DNA of 64,000 bases from Bacillus sp. AZ43 (GCA_004570425.1 SPQJ01000001.1:124001-188000), one strand, 5' to 3'; positions 45,120 through 53,099 are shown, counted from the first letter of the stretch. Translations and numbers: made by a program. Notes: generated from the letters alone by a model not told the origin.

Positions 45120-46035
45120 AACGGATCCTCGGGTCGAGGACGGCGTAGAGCACGTCGACGACCAGGTTGAAGAAGATGAAGAAGAAGACCATCAGGGTGA
45201 CGATGCCGACCACGACGGCGCCCTCCTGCTGGCGCACGGCGTTGTAGACCTCGCGGCCGATGCCCGGCAGGTTGAAGACCGACTCGGTGACGATCGCCCC
45301 GCCGAGCAGCGAGCCGATGTCGGCACCGATGAAGGTGACCACCGGGATCAGGCTGTTCCGCAGGGTGTGCCGCATGATCACCGTGCGGTTGGGCAGACCC
45401 TTGGCCCGCGCCGTCCGGATGTAGTCCGCCCGCATGTTCTCCGCGATGCTGGTGCGCGTCAGCCGGGCCACGTAGGCCAGCGACCCGGACGCGAGCACCA
45501 GGCCGGGCAGCAGGAAGCTGTAGATCCCCTCCCGCGTGCCCGCGATGGGGAACCACCCCAGCTTCAGGCCGAACAGGAACTGGGCGACGAACGCGAGCAC
45601 CAGGATCGGGATCGAGACGATCAGCGTCGTGGAGACCAGGACGAGGTTGTCGAAGTAACCGTTGCGCCGGATCCCGGCCAGCACGCCGGCGACGATGCCG
45701 ATCAGGATCTCGAAGGCCACGGCGACCGCCGCGAGCTTCACCGTCACGGGCAGGGTCCGCCCGATGATGTCCTTGACCTCGCGGCCGTTGAACGCCGTGC
45801 CGAGATCGCCCTGGAACAGGTCCCCGATGTACTTCAGGTACTGCACGCCCAGGGGGTCGTTGAGGTTGAAGTCGTCGCGCAGCTGGGCCATGACCGCCGG
45901 CGAGAGCGGACGGTCGCCGGCGAGGGCGCGGATCGGGTCACCGGGCAGGGCGTAGACCATCGCGAAGATCAGGAACGATGCGCCGAGCAGGACCGGGATC
46001 GTGAGCAAGAGGCGGCGCGCCACGTAGCGGCCCAT
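45112..46035 (-). CDS. Peptide ABC transporter permease (DppB-type)
   Basis: A 307-aa permease with six helices. The N-terminus MGRYVARRLLLTIPVLLGAS is the DppB/OppB hallmark, and the ATPase-docking loop reads IRTARAKGLPNRTVIMRHTL. A large periplasmic loop (residues 30-95) follows helix one. It begins a four-gene overlapping chain (permease, permease, ATPase, ATPase). It is separated from the binding-protein gene by 176 bases holding three hairpins, which probably lets the binding protein be made in excess. Confidence 0.92.
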   Translation of the reverse strand: MGRYVARRLLLTIPVLLGASFLIFAMVYALPGDPIRALAGDRPLSPAVMAQLRDDFNLNDPLGVQYLKYIGDLFQGDLGTAFNGREVKDIIGRTLPVTVKLAAVAVAFEILIGIVAGVLAGIRRNGYFDNLVLVSTTLIVSIPILVLAFVAQFLFGLKLGWFPIAGTREGIYSFLLPGLVLASGSLAYVARLTRTSIAENMRADYIRTARAKGLPNRTVIMRHTLRNSLIPVVTFIGADIGSLLGGAIVTESVFNLPGIGREVYNAVRQQEGAVVVGIVTLMVFFFIFFNLVVDVLYAVLDPRIRYD

Positions 46036-46087
46036 GTTCCCCCTCAGGTATCTGCGCGGCCGGATGCGTCAGGCCGCGCCGTAGGCG

Positions 46088-46110
46088 CGCGACCGCGGTC
46101 AGCGGTCGCG
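46088..46110 (-). terminator. Stem-loop III in dppA-dppB gap
   Basis: Perfect 9-base arms CGCGACCGC and GCGGTCGCG enclose a 5-base loop. It is the hairpin closest to the DppB-type start. Confidence 0.45.
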
Positions 46111-46121
46111 ACGGGGTCCAT

Positions 46122-46143
46122 CGTGCCCCCGGTGGGGGGCACG
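46122..46143 (-). terminator. Stem-loop II in dppA-dppB gap
   Basis: Perfect 9-base arms CGTGCCCCC and GGGGGCACG enclose a 4-base loop, immediately beside stem-loop I. Confidence 0.5.
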
Positions 46144-46147
46144 CGCG

Positions 46148-46190
46148 CCGCCGGGGGCGGCTGTCCTGGTAGAGACAGCGCCCCCGGCGG
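46148..46190 (-). terminator. Stem-loop I after binding-protein gene
   Basis: Arms at 46148-46165 and 46174-46190 (CCGCCGGGGGC...CTGTC type) pair over 17 bases with one bulge and an 8-base loop, 21 bases after the binding-protein stop. Likely partial terminator or mRNA-stabilising hairpin. Confidence 0.6.
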
Positions 46191-46211
46191 GTCGTGCGGG
46201 TGGTGCAGGTG

Positions 46212-47867
46212 TCAGCCGACGACGGTGACGTCAGCCACGAGCACGCGCTGGAACAGGTCCAGCTTCACGTTCTCGACGTTCTCGGAGTGCACCGACTGGA
46301 TCTCGGTGAAGAACATCGGGGCCATGGGCATGTCCTGGGCCACGATGTCCTCGGCCTCCTGGTACGCCGCGATGGCGTCCTCGGGGGTCGAGGCCTGGTC
46401 ACCCTGGAGCAGCAGCTCGGTGACCTCCGGGTTGTCGTAGAACGAGTAGTTCGAACCGGCCGGCGGCTGCGAGGACGGGACGAGGAGCGGGGTCAGGTAG
46501 CTGTCCGCGCTCGGGTAGTCGAAGCTCCAGCCGTACCGGTAGGGACCGGTGAAGCCCTTGTTCTCGCCCAGCGGCAGGTACTCGGCGAAGTCGAGGTTGC
46601 CCTGGAGCACGAACTCGACGTCGAGGTTCTCGCGCAGCTGGTTGCCCACGGCCTCCATCCACGCCTCGTGGCCGGCACCGGCGTTGAACCACAGCTCGAC
46701 GGGCTGGCTGCGGTCGAAGCCGGCCTCGTCGAGGAGCTCGTTGGCACGCTCCACGTCGAGGGCGCAGTACTCGCAGGCGCCCTCGCGGTAGCCGTCGACG
46801 ACCGGCGCGATGAACGAGTCGGCCGGGGTGCGGGTGCCCTCGAAGATCGCCTGGGAGATGGCCTCCCGGTCGATCGCCATCGAGATGGCCTGGCGGACCC
46901 GCGGGTCGGCGTACCGGGCGTCGTAGGTCGGGAACCCGATGTAGGTGATCTGCGAGGACTCGGTGCGGATGAACCGGTCACCGAACTCGTCCTCGGCCGT
47001 CGCCAGGGCGTCGGGCGGGATCACGTCGACGATGTCGAGGTTGCCGTCCTGGGTGTCGGTGTAGGCAGTGCCCACCTCGGCGTAGACGCGGTACTCGACG
47101 GCCTCGGCCTTGGCCTTGTTCGGGCCGGCGTAGTCCTCGAACCGGGTCAGGGTGATGCCCTCACCGGGGACGAACTCCTCCTCGGCCTGGAACGGGCCGT
47201 TGCCGATCGGCCGGGTGCCGAAGGCCTCCGGGTCGTCGAAGAAGGCCTGGGGCAGCGGGTAGAACGGGTTGTACCCGACGACCGCCGGCCAGTTGGCGAA
47301 CGCGGAGCTCAGCGTGATCGTGAACGTGGTGTCGTCCACGACCTCGAGGCCGCTCATCTCGGAGGCGGCGGGCTCACCGGTGGGCTCCTCGGTGGCCGGG
47401 TCGACCGGGGCCTGCAGGTCGTCGTAGCCGGCGATGCGCGACAGGTAGCCGGAGCCGCCCTGGGCGTTCGGGCTGTAGGCGGTGTAGTTCCACGCGTTGA
47501 CGAACGACTCCGCGTTGACCGGCGAGCCGTCGTGGAAGGTCCAGCCGTCCTTGAGCGTGACGGTCCAGGTCGTGTTGTCCTCGGACTCGATGGACTCGGC
47601 GACACCGTCGTAGGTGACCTCGCCGGACTCCGAGTAGGTCACCAGACCGGTCCACAGCGAGTTGACGACCTGGTCGCCCTCGCTCTCGGTGGTGTTGCCC
47701 GGAACCAGCGGGTTCTGGGGCTCACCGATGTACATCGAGAAGGTGCCGCCGTTGCTGGCGCCACCCTCCTCGCCGCCCTCGTCGTCGCTGCCGCCACAGG
47801 CGGTCATCAGCAGCGCGGCGGCGATTGCCGTCGCCACCAGCGAACTACTGCGCTTGCTCAACTTCAC
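46212..47867 (-). CDS. Peptide ABC transporter substrate-binding lipoprotein (DppA-type)
   Basis: A 551-aa SBP family 5 lipoprotein. A signal peptide with a lipobox LMTAC gives the lipidated cysteine at residue 24. It is followed by an Asp/Glu/Gly-rich linker and the binding domain, with LTTLKDGWTFHDGSPV-type motifs (WTVTLKDGWTFHDGSPVNAE), TRPIGNGPFQAEEEFVPGEG and ADPRVRQAISMAIDREAISQ. It captures peptides outside the membrane for the DppBCDF-type importer downstream. The GTG at 47867 has GGAGG 8 bases upstream. The ligand is unknown; dipeptides, oligopeptides or other compounds are possible. Confidence 0.9.
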   Translation of the reverse strand: MKLSKRSSSLVATAIAAALLMTACGGSDDEGGEEGGASNGGTFSMYIGEPQNPLVPGNTTESEGDQVVNSLWTGLVTYSESGEVTYDGVAESIESEDNTTWTVTLKDGWTFHDGSPVNAESFVNAWNYTAYSPNAQGGSGYLSRIAGYDDLQAPVDPATEEPTGEPAASEMSGLEVVDDTTFTITLSSAFANWPAVVGYNPFYPLPQAFFDDPEAFGTRPIGNGPFQAEEEFVPGEGITLTRFEDYAGPNKAKAEAVEYRVYAEVGTAYTDTQDGNLDIVDVIPPDALATAEDEFGDRFIRTESSQITYIGFPTYDARYADPRVRQAISMAIDREAISQAIFEGTRTPADSFIAPVVDGYREGACEYCALDVERANELLDEAGFDRSQPVELWFNAGAGHEAWMEAVGNQLRENLDVEFVLQGNLDFAEYLPLGENKGFTGPYRYGWSFDYPSADSYLTPLLVPSSQPPAGSNYSFYDNPEVTELLLQGDQASTPEDAIAAYQEAEDIVAQDMPMAPMFFTEIQSVHSENVENVKLDLFQRVLVADVTVVG

Positions 47868-48237
47868 GTGCAAGGCCTCCCTCGTCCCGCGTCTGCGGGG
47901 GGAACGGACAGGTCGGTCCACGGCCGCCACAGGGCCGTCGGACGACTGATTGGTCACGAGCGAAACGCACCCGGGAGGTAGAACTCCCCAGTACGACGGG
48001 TGGACCCTAGGCACGCGCCCGAGAGGGTGTCCACGGACGTCATCGAGTTGTGACCTGGGCTCACGATCTGCGCCACAACCGTAACTTCGACCATCCGCTG
48101 CGCCGGTGGCGGTCGCCCTTCCGCCGATCCGGCCTCGCCGCCGGACGCTTTGCGGCGTCCTGACCAGCGAGGGTTCGCCCCCTCCCCCGCGCGGGTACGA
48201 GGAGCACCGGAACCGGCACCGAGTGGAGGAGCGACCC
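47868..48237. other. 370-base divergent intergenic region, no gene seen
   Basis: The region separates the peptide-transporter operon (minus strand) from csbD-like (plus strand) and must hold both promoters. An imperfect dyad GTGGACCCT/AGGGTGTCCAC lies near 48000-48033. I find no convincing reading frame, RNA gene or T-box-like element here. Confidence 0.4.
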
Positions 48238-48408
48238 ATGAGCGGCACGGACAAGCTGACCAACAAGATCGAGGAGCTCTCGGGCAAGGGGAAGCAGGCC
48301 GTCGGCGACGCGACCGACAACCGCGACCTCCAGGCCGAGGGCAACAAGGAAGAGACCAAGAGCAACCTCAAGCAGGCCGGCGAGCACGTGAAGGACGCCT
48401 TCAAGTAG
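48238..48408 (+). CDS. CsbD-family stress protein
   Basis: A 56-aa, highly charged protein: SGTDKLTNKIEELSGKGKQA, then VGDATDNRDLQAEGNKEETK. This is the CsbD/YjbJ pattern of small hydrophilic helical proteins. In Bacillus CsbD belongs to the general stress regulon; the molecular role is unknown. The ATG has a strong GTGGAGG 8 bases upstream. It is monocistronic, converging on the NUDIX fusion gene with 72 bases between stops, where GC-rich repeats (CGGGCGGCGGCGG) may end transcription. Confidence 0.9.
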   Translation: MSGTDKLTNKIEELSGKGKQAVGDATDNRDLQAEGNKEETKSNLKQAGEHVKDAFK

Positions 48409-48480
48409 CGCCTGCGCACGAGGCGGGACCCACGGCCGCCGCCGCCCCTCCGGGCGGCGGCGGCCGTCGTCCTCCCGGAG

Positions 48481-49206
48481 TCAGAGGTAGGGACGCAGGG
48501 CGGGGAGCAGGGGCCGGTCCGCGGGGATCCAGTCGAGGGCGTCGAGCTCGCCGGCCCGCACCCAGCGCAGCTGCGCGTGCTCGTGGGCGACGGGATCGCC
48601 CTCCACGAGCCGGGCGGTCCAGACCCGCAGCGTCGAGGCGCCCGGGGCTCCCCCGCCCACGACGCCGTCCAGCAGCACCTCGCCCACGAACGCGCCGGGC
48701 TCGACGGTGACGCCGAGCTCCTCCCGGCACTCGCGGACGAGCGCGGCGAGCTGCGGCTCCCCCGGCTCCACCTTGCCGCCGGGGAACTCCCACAGCCCGT
48801 CGAACGGGCCGCCGGACCGCTGCGCGACCAGCACCCTGCCCTCGTCGACGACGGCGGCCCCCACCACCTGCAGGACGTCGAGCGCCCGGCGCTCGGCCGC
48901 CACGACGTAGCCGTCGAGGTGCGCCCGCACGGCGCGCTCGAGGCGCCGACGACCGAGCAGCCGCGCCAGCGGGCCGGCCGCCCACTCGACCTGGTCCTCC
49001 ACCCGCGTCCCGGCCGCGGTGGCGGTGAACCGCCGGGTGAGCGTCAGCCGGCCCCCACGGACCACGCCGGCGCGCTGCTCCCGCTCCGGCCTGGCCGCCG
49101 AGACCGGCTGGAGCTCGGCCGGCCACGGCCCGCCGAGGGCCTCCGCCACGTCGAAGGCGACGGTGAGCGGCGCCTCCACCGACGTGGTGAAACTCAGCCT
49201 GAGCAC
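48481..49206 (-). CDS. SRPBCC/DUF2505-like domain fused to NUDIX hydrolase
   Basis: A 241-aa two-domain protein. Residues 1-108 resemble a small START/SRPBCC-like domain (SFTTSVEAPLTVAFDVAEAL, TRRFTATAAGTRVEDQVEWA). Residues 110-241 are a MutT-type NUDIX domain with an intact box: GGKVEPGEPQLAALVRECRE plus ELGV. The NUDIX part resembles (deoxy)nucleotide-triphosphate cleaning enzymes, including the WEFPGGKVE start. The fusion is unusual and may be a lineage-specific joining of neighbouring genes. GTG start. Divergent from the Rrf2 gene. Confidence 0.78.
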   Translation of the reverse strand: MLRLSFTTSVEAPLTVAFDVAEALGGPWPAELQPVSAARPEREQRAGVVRGGRLTLTRRFTATAAGTRVEDQVEWAAGPLARLLGRRRLERAVRAHLDGYVVAAERRALDVLQVVGAAVVDEGRVLVAQRSGGPFDGLWEFPGGKVEPGEPQLAALVRECREELGVTVEPGAFVGEVLLDGVVGGGAPGASTLRVWTARLVEGDPVAHEHAQLRWVRAGELDALDWIPADRPLLPALRPYL

Positions 49207-49265
49207 CGGTGCAGCGTCGCAGAACCGGCAGGATGGGGCAGAGCAGCACCCGGCAGAGGAGAAGA

Positions 49266-49739
49266 GTGCGCATCACCGCCCGCGTGGACTACGCCGTCCG
49301 CGCAGCCCTCGAGCTGGCCGCCGTCGCCCCCGAGGCCCTGACCGCCGACCGGATCGCCACCGCCCAGGGCATCCCGTCGCGCTTCCTGCAGACCATCCTC
49401 GGCGACCTGCAGCACGCCCGGCTGGTCACCAGCCAGCGCGGCCGCGAAGGCGGCTACCGGCTGGCCCTCCCCCCGTCGGAGATCTCCATCGCCCGGATCA
49501 TGCGGGTGGAGCAGGGCTTCCTGGCCGAGGTGCACGGCAAGCGGCCCGAGGAGGTCGAGTACCCGGGCGCCGCCGCCACCCTGGCCGGCGTCTGGGTCGC
49601 CGCCCGGGAGGGGTACCGGCGGGTGCTCGAGGAGGTCACGCTCGCCGACGTGGTCGCCGGGACGCTGCCCGCCCACGCCGCCGAGCTGGTCGCGATGGAG
49701 AACGCCTGGCGCTCCTTCGGCGACGGCCCCGGCGCGTGA
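49266..49739 (+). CDS. Rrf2-family regulator (CymR-like, no Fe-S cysteines)
   Basis: A 157-aa Rrf2 winged-helix protein: RITARVDYAVRAALELAAVA at the start, then PSRFLQTILGDLQHARLVTS and REGGYRLALPPSEISIARIM. The three cysteines that bind Fe-S in IscR/NsrR are absent (no Cys at all), so it should work through a protein or metabolite signal like CymR, the cysteine regulator. It lies upstream of cysC, the leader peptide, sirA and cysH, so control of sulfur assimilation is the best guess. The GTG at 49266 has GAGGAG about 4 bases upstream. Confidence 0.85.
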   Translation: MRITARVDYAVRAALELAAVAPEALTADRIATAQGIPSRFLQTILGDLQHARLVTSQRGREGGYRLALPPSEISIARIMRVEQGFLAEVHGKRPEEVEYPGAAATLAGVWVAAREGYRRVLEEVTLADVVAGTLPAHAAELVAMENAWRSFGDGPGA

Positions 49740-49783
49740 CCCCTTCCGACGCCCCTGGGCGGGCCTCCGGGAGACTGACCGCC

Positions 49784-50332
49784 ATGCCCGATGCGCAGGC
49801 TCCCGGCGTCACCGTCTTCCTGACCGGCCTCTCCGGTGCCGGGAAGTCCACGATCGCCGACGCCCTCGTCGCCCAGCTGGAGGCCGAGGGCCGTCCGGTC
49901 ACCGTCCTGGACGGCGACGTGGTGCGCACCCACCTGTCGAGCGAGCTGTCGTTCTCCCGCAAGCACCGCGACCTCAACATCCGGCGGATCGGCTGGGTCG
50001 CCGGGGAGGTGGTCAAGCACGGCGGCACCGTCGTCGTCGCGGCGATCGCGCCCTACGAGGCCGCCCGCGAGGAGGCCCGGGCGCTGGTCGAGGCGCACGG
50101 CCGGTTCGTGCTGGTCCACCTGGCCACCCCGCTCGAGGTGTGCGAGGCCCGCGACGTGAAGGGGCTCTACGCCAGGGCGCGGGCCGGGGAGATCCCCGGC
50201 TTCACCGGCGTCAGCGACCCGTACGAGCCGCCGTCCCGGCCGGAGCTCACGATCGACACCTCCGTGACGCCGCTCGAGGAGTCGGTCGCCCGCATCCGGG
50301 CCGCCATGGCGCAGCGCCCCTCCGTCGGCTGA
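49784..50332 (+). CDS. cysC: Adenylyl-sulfate kinase CysC
   Basis: A 182-aa APS kinase that phosphorylates APS to PAPS. Walker A GLSGAGKST is near residue 16, followed by LDGDVVRTHLSSELSFSRKH (APS binding) and DLNIRRIGWVAGEVVKHGGT, and the lid region DVKGLYARARAGEIPGFTGV. No cysD or cysN is seen nearby, so APS must come from elsewhere. The downstream CysH looks like an APS reductase, so this PAPS may serve sulfation. ATG 44 bases after the Rrf2 stop. Confidence 0.92.
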   Translation: MPDAQAPGVTVFLTGLSGAGKSTIADALVAQLEAEGRPVTVLDGDVVRTHLSSELSFSRKHRDLNIRRIGWVAGEVVKHGGTVVVAAIAPYEAAREEARALVEAHGRFVLVHLATPLEVCEARDVKGLYARARAGEIPGFTGVSDPYEPPSRPELTIDTSVTPLEESVARIRAAMAQRPSVG

Positions 50333-50373
50333 CTCACAGCGCCGCCCGCGCCGGATGTGGGAGGATCTGGGGC

Positions 50374-50460
50374 ATGACCGACCGCGGCAGCCTGCTCGTC
50401 GCGCGTCTGCACATCGATCTGGCGCTCGTCTCCAGCGCCGCCTGTCGCGCCTCGCGCTGA
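50374..50460 (+). CDS. Sulfur-operon leader peptide, 28 aa
   Basis: A 28-residue frame: MTDRGSLLVARLHIDLALVS followed by SAACRASR. It fits the widespread actinobacterial leader-peptide pattern (L-x-x-R-x-HIDL-x-R-x-x-S-A-x-C-R) upstream of sulfur genes. A strong GGGAGG lies 9-14 bases before the ATG, followed by competing hairpins and then sirA 93 bases downstream. The single Cys codon near the end suggests translation-dependent sensing of cysteine supply. It is shorter than usual gene-finding limits. Confidence 0.75.
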   Translation: MTDRGSLLVARLHIDLALVSSAACRASR

Positions 50461-50471
50461 CCCCGGCTCCC

Positions 50472-50540
50472 GCGCAGTCCCCCTGCGCTCCCGACCCGCA
50501 GCGCCCTCCCCTCGACGCCGCAGCGGCACGGAGAGCGCAG
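50472..50540 (+). promoter_or_regulatory. Putative attenuator: competing GCGCAG/CTGCGC hairpins
   Basis: The segment CTGCGC (50483-50488) can pair with GCGCAG at 50472-50477, with CGCAG at 50497-50501, or with GCGCAG at 50535-50540. The last copy overlaps the AGGAAG ribosome site of sirA. Mutually exclusive pairings just after a short leader frame are the hallmark of attenuation; this is inferred from sequence only. Confidence 0.5.
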
Positions 50541-50553
50541 GAAGAGATACGAC

Positions 50554-52227
50554 GTGACCACCCCTTCCCGCACCAGCACCCGGCCGCAGCGCGGCCAGGG
50601 CCAGTGGGCGCTCGGCTACCGCGAACCGCTCAACCCCAACGAGCGGATGAAGAAGGACTCCGACGGCCTCGAGGTGCGCCAGCGCATCCTCGACATCTAC
50701 TCGAAGGCCGGCTTCGGCTCGATCGACCCGGGTGACCTGCGCGGTCGCATGCGCTGGATGGGTCTCTACACCCAGCGCGCCCAGGGCATCCCGGGTGGCA
50801 AGACCGCCGTCCTGGAGCCCGAGGAGCTCGAGGACTCGTACTTCATGATGCGGGTCCGCATCGACGGCGGGCAGCTGACCAGCGAGGCGCTGCGGGTCAT
50901 CGGCGGCATCAGCACCGAGTTCGGCCGCGACGTCGCCGACGTCACCGACCGGCAGAACGTGCAGTACCACTGGATCCGCATCGAGGACGTGCCCGAGATC
51001 TGGCGCCGGCTCGAGACCGTGGGCCTCAGCACGATGGAGGCGTGCGGCGACGTGCCGCGCGTCATGCTCGGCTGCCCGCTGGCCGGCATCCTCGAGGACG
51101 AGGTCATCGACGCCACCGACGTCATCGCCGAGACCGTGGCCAAGTACGTCGGCAGCCCCGAGTTCAGCAACCTGCCGCGCAAGTGGAAGACGTCGATGTC
51201 CGGGTGCGTCGACCACTGCACCGAGCCCGAGATCGACGACGTCTCCTTCGTCGGCGTCGTGAACGAGGCCGGCGAGGCGGGCTACGACCTGTGGGTCGGC
51301 GGCGGCCTGTCGACCAACCCGATGTTCGCCCAGCGGATCGGCGTGTTCGTCCGGCAGGACCAGGTCACCGACGTGTGGGCCGCCTGCACCGCGATCTTCC
51401 GCGACTACGGCTACCGCCGGCAGCGCAACCGCGCCCGCATCAAGTTCCTCATGGCCGACTGGGGCCCGGAGAAGTTCCGCCAGGTGCTGCAGGACGAGTA
51501 CCTCGGGGAGGCCCTGCCCGACGGCCCGGCCCCGGCACCGGCCAAGCACGACCAGCGCGACCACGTCGGCGTCGCCAAGCAGAAGGACGGGCTCAACGCC
51601 GTCGGCTTCGCGCTGCGCACCGGCCGGATCAGCGGCTCGCTGCTGACCACGATCGCGGACCTGGCCGACGAGTACGGGCAGGGCCGCATCCGGACGACGA
51701 CCCAGCAGAAGCTCGTCATCCTCGACGTCCCGGACGAGCGGGTCGAGGACCTGGTCGCGGCGCTGGCCGCGCACGACCTGCAGGTCCGGCCGAGCGCCTT
51801 CCGCCGAGGCACCATGGCCTGCACCGGCCTGGAGTACTGCAAGCTCGCGATCGTCGAGACCAAGCAGCACGCGCAGGACCTCTACGCCGAGCTCGAGAAG
51901 CGGCTGCCGGAGTTCGACACCCCGATCGGCATCAACGTCAACGGCTGCCCCAACAGCTGCGCCCGGTTCCAGACCGCCGACATCGGCTTCAAGGGCTCCA
52001 TGGTCCGCGACGCGAACGGCGAGATGGTCGAGGGCTTCCAGGTGCACCTGGGCGGGCACCTCGGCGTGGAGGCGACGTTCGGCCGCAAGTTCCGGGGTCA
52101 CAAGGTGACCAAGGCCGAGACCGCGGACTACTGCGAGCGCGTGCTCCGCGGCTTCCAGGAGCGGCGGACGCCGGGCGAGTCGTTCGCCCACTACGTCTCC
52201 CGTGCCGAGGAGGACTGGCTGCTGTGA
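50554..52227 (+). CDS. sirA: Ferredoxin-dependent sulfite/nitrite reductase (SirA/NirA)
   Basis: A 557-aa siroheme-[4Fe-4S] reductase that reduces sulfite to sulfide (or nitrite to ammonia). The cluster cysteines are C-x5-C in CTGLEYCKL (near residue 423) and C-x3-C in NGCPNSCARF (near 463). A second, non-catalytic half-domain motif is MLGCPLAG and SGCVDHC. The sulfur context (leader peptide, Zn-ribbon gene, cysH) favours sulfite. In mycobacteria the enzyme is SirA (Rv2391). GTG start with AGGAAG 9 bases upstream. Its stop overlaps the next gene as GTGA. Confidence 0.93.
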   Translation: MTTPSRTSTRPQRGQGQWALGYREPLNPNERMKKDSDGLEVRQRILDIYSKAGFGSIDPGDLRGRMRWMGLYTQRAQGIPGGKTAVLEPEELEDSYFMMRVRIDGGQLTSEALRVIGGISTEFGRDVADVTDRQNVQYHWIRIEDVPEIWRRLETVGLSTMEACGDVPRVMLGCPLAGILEDEVIDATDVIAETVAKYVGSPEFSNLPRKWKTSMSGCVDHCTEPEIDDVSFVGVVNEAGEAGYDLWVGGGLSTNPMFAQRIGVFVRQDQVTDVWAACTAIFRDYGYRRQRNRARIKFLMADWGPEKFRQVLQDEYLGEALPDGPAPAPAKHDQRDHVGVAKQKDGLNAVGFALRTGRISGSLLTTIADLADEYGQGRIRTTTQQKLVILDVPDERVEDLVAALAAHDLQVRPSAFRRGTMACTGLEYCKLAIVETKQHAQDLYAELEKRLPEFDTPIGINVNGCPNSCARFQTADIGFKGSMVRDANGEMVEGFQVHLGGHLGVEATFGRKFRGHKVTKAETADYCERVLRGFQERRTPGESFAHYVSRAEEDWLL

Positions 52228-52385
52228 CCGAGGAGCCGACGTCGGGAAGGGCCCGGCAGCTGCCGGTGTTCCACTGCCCGTACTGCGGCGACGAGGAGCT
52301 CACGCCGCACGAGGACGGGTGGCGCTGCGCCGCCTGCCTGCGGGCCTTCTCGGTCCGCCTGATCGCGACGGGGGTGCAGGAGTGA
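52224..52385 (+). CDS. 53-aa zinc-ribbon protein of the sulfite reductase operon
   Basis: A 53-residue protein with two CxxC pairs: HCPYCGDEELTPHEDGWRCA and then ACLRAF, so one structural zinc. GTG and TGA overlaps on both sides (GTGA with sirA and with cysH) show tight coupling. Similar small Zn-ribbon proteins sit between sirA and cysH in other actinobacteria, but their role is not known to me. Possible roles are cofactor insertion or a scaffold for the two reductases. Confidence 0.82.
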   Translation: MTEEPTSGRARQLPVFHCPYCGDEELTPHEDGWRCAACLRAFSVRLIATGVQE

Positions 52386-53092
52386 CGACCGCCATCTCGC
52401 CGACGCCGGAGCTCGCCGCCGAGGCCGACGCCCGGTTCGAGGGCATCGCCGACCCGGTGGAGCAGGCCCTCGCCGTGCTGCGCTGGGCCGGGGAGACCTT
52501 CGGCTCCTCGTTCGCCATCACGTCGTCGATGGCCGACGGCCTCCTGTCCCACCTGGCCAGCCGGGTGATCCCGGGCGTCAACGTCGTCTTCCTCGACACC
52601 GGCTACCACTTCGCCGAGACCATCGGCACCCGCGACTGGATCAGCGGCGTCCTGCCGATCACGCTGCTCAACGTCACCCCGCCGCAGACCGTCGCGGAGC
52701 AGGACCTCGCGTTCGGCCCGCGGCTGCACGAGCGCGACCCCGACCTCTGCTGCGAGCTGCGCAAGGTCCGGCCGCTGGCCCAGGCCCTGGCCGGCTTCGC
52801 CGCCTGGGGATCGGGCGTGCGCCGCGACGAGTCGCCCACCCGCGCCGGCACCAGGCTGGTCGACTGGGACGCCAAGCGCGGCATGGTGAAGGTCAACCCG
52901 ATGGCCGCCTGGACCCAGGACGTCGTCGACGCCTACGTCGCCGAGCACCAGATCCCGGTCAACCCGCTGTTCGAGATCGGCTACGGCTCGATCGGCTGCG
53001 AACCGTGCACCCGCCCCGTCGCTCCGGGCGAGGACCCGCGCGCCGGTCGCTGGGCCGGGCGCGGCAAGACGGAGTGCGGCCTCCACACCTGA
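52382..53092 (+). CDS. cysH: Assimilatory APS/PAPS reductase CysH
   Basis: A 236-aa reductase giving sulfite. The P-loop-like PP motif region is SSFAITSSMADGLLSHL. Cysteine pairs CCELRK (near residue 123) and GCEPC (near 205) would bind a [4Fe-4S] cluster, which predicts an APS reductase rather than the cluster-free PAPS type. The catalytic ECGLH is at the C-terminus. The GTG overlaps the Zn-ribbon stop (GTGA). Last gene of the sulfur operon, followed by a strong hairpin. Confidence 0.93.
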   Translation: MTTAISPTPELAAEADARFEGIADPVEQALAVLRWAGETFGSSFAITSSMADGLLSHLASRVIPGVNVVFLDTGYHFAETIGTRDWISGVLPITLLNVTPPQTVAEQDLAFGPRLHERDPDLCCELRKVRPLAQALAGFAAWGSGVRRDESPTRAGTRLVDWDAKRGMVKVNPMAAWTQDVVDAYVAEHQIPVNPLFEIGYGSIGCEPCTRPVAPGEDPRAGRWAGRGKTECGLHT

Positions 53093-53099
53093 GAGAGCA

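Noticed and set aside
48049-48065. TGTGA...TCAC dyad resembling a CRP/GlxR site
   Set aside because: The half-sites TGTGA and TCACG are 7 bases apart instead of 6, and the flanks do not match the consensus.
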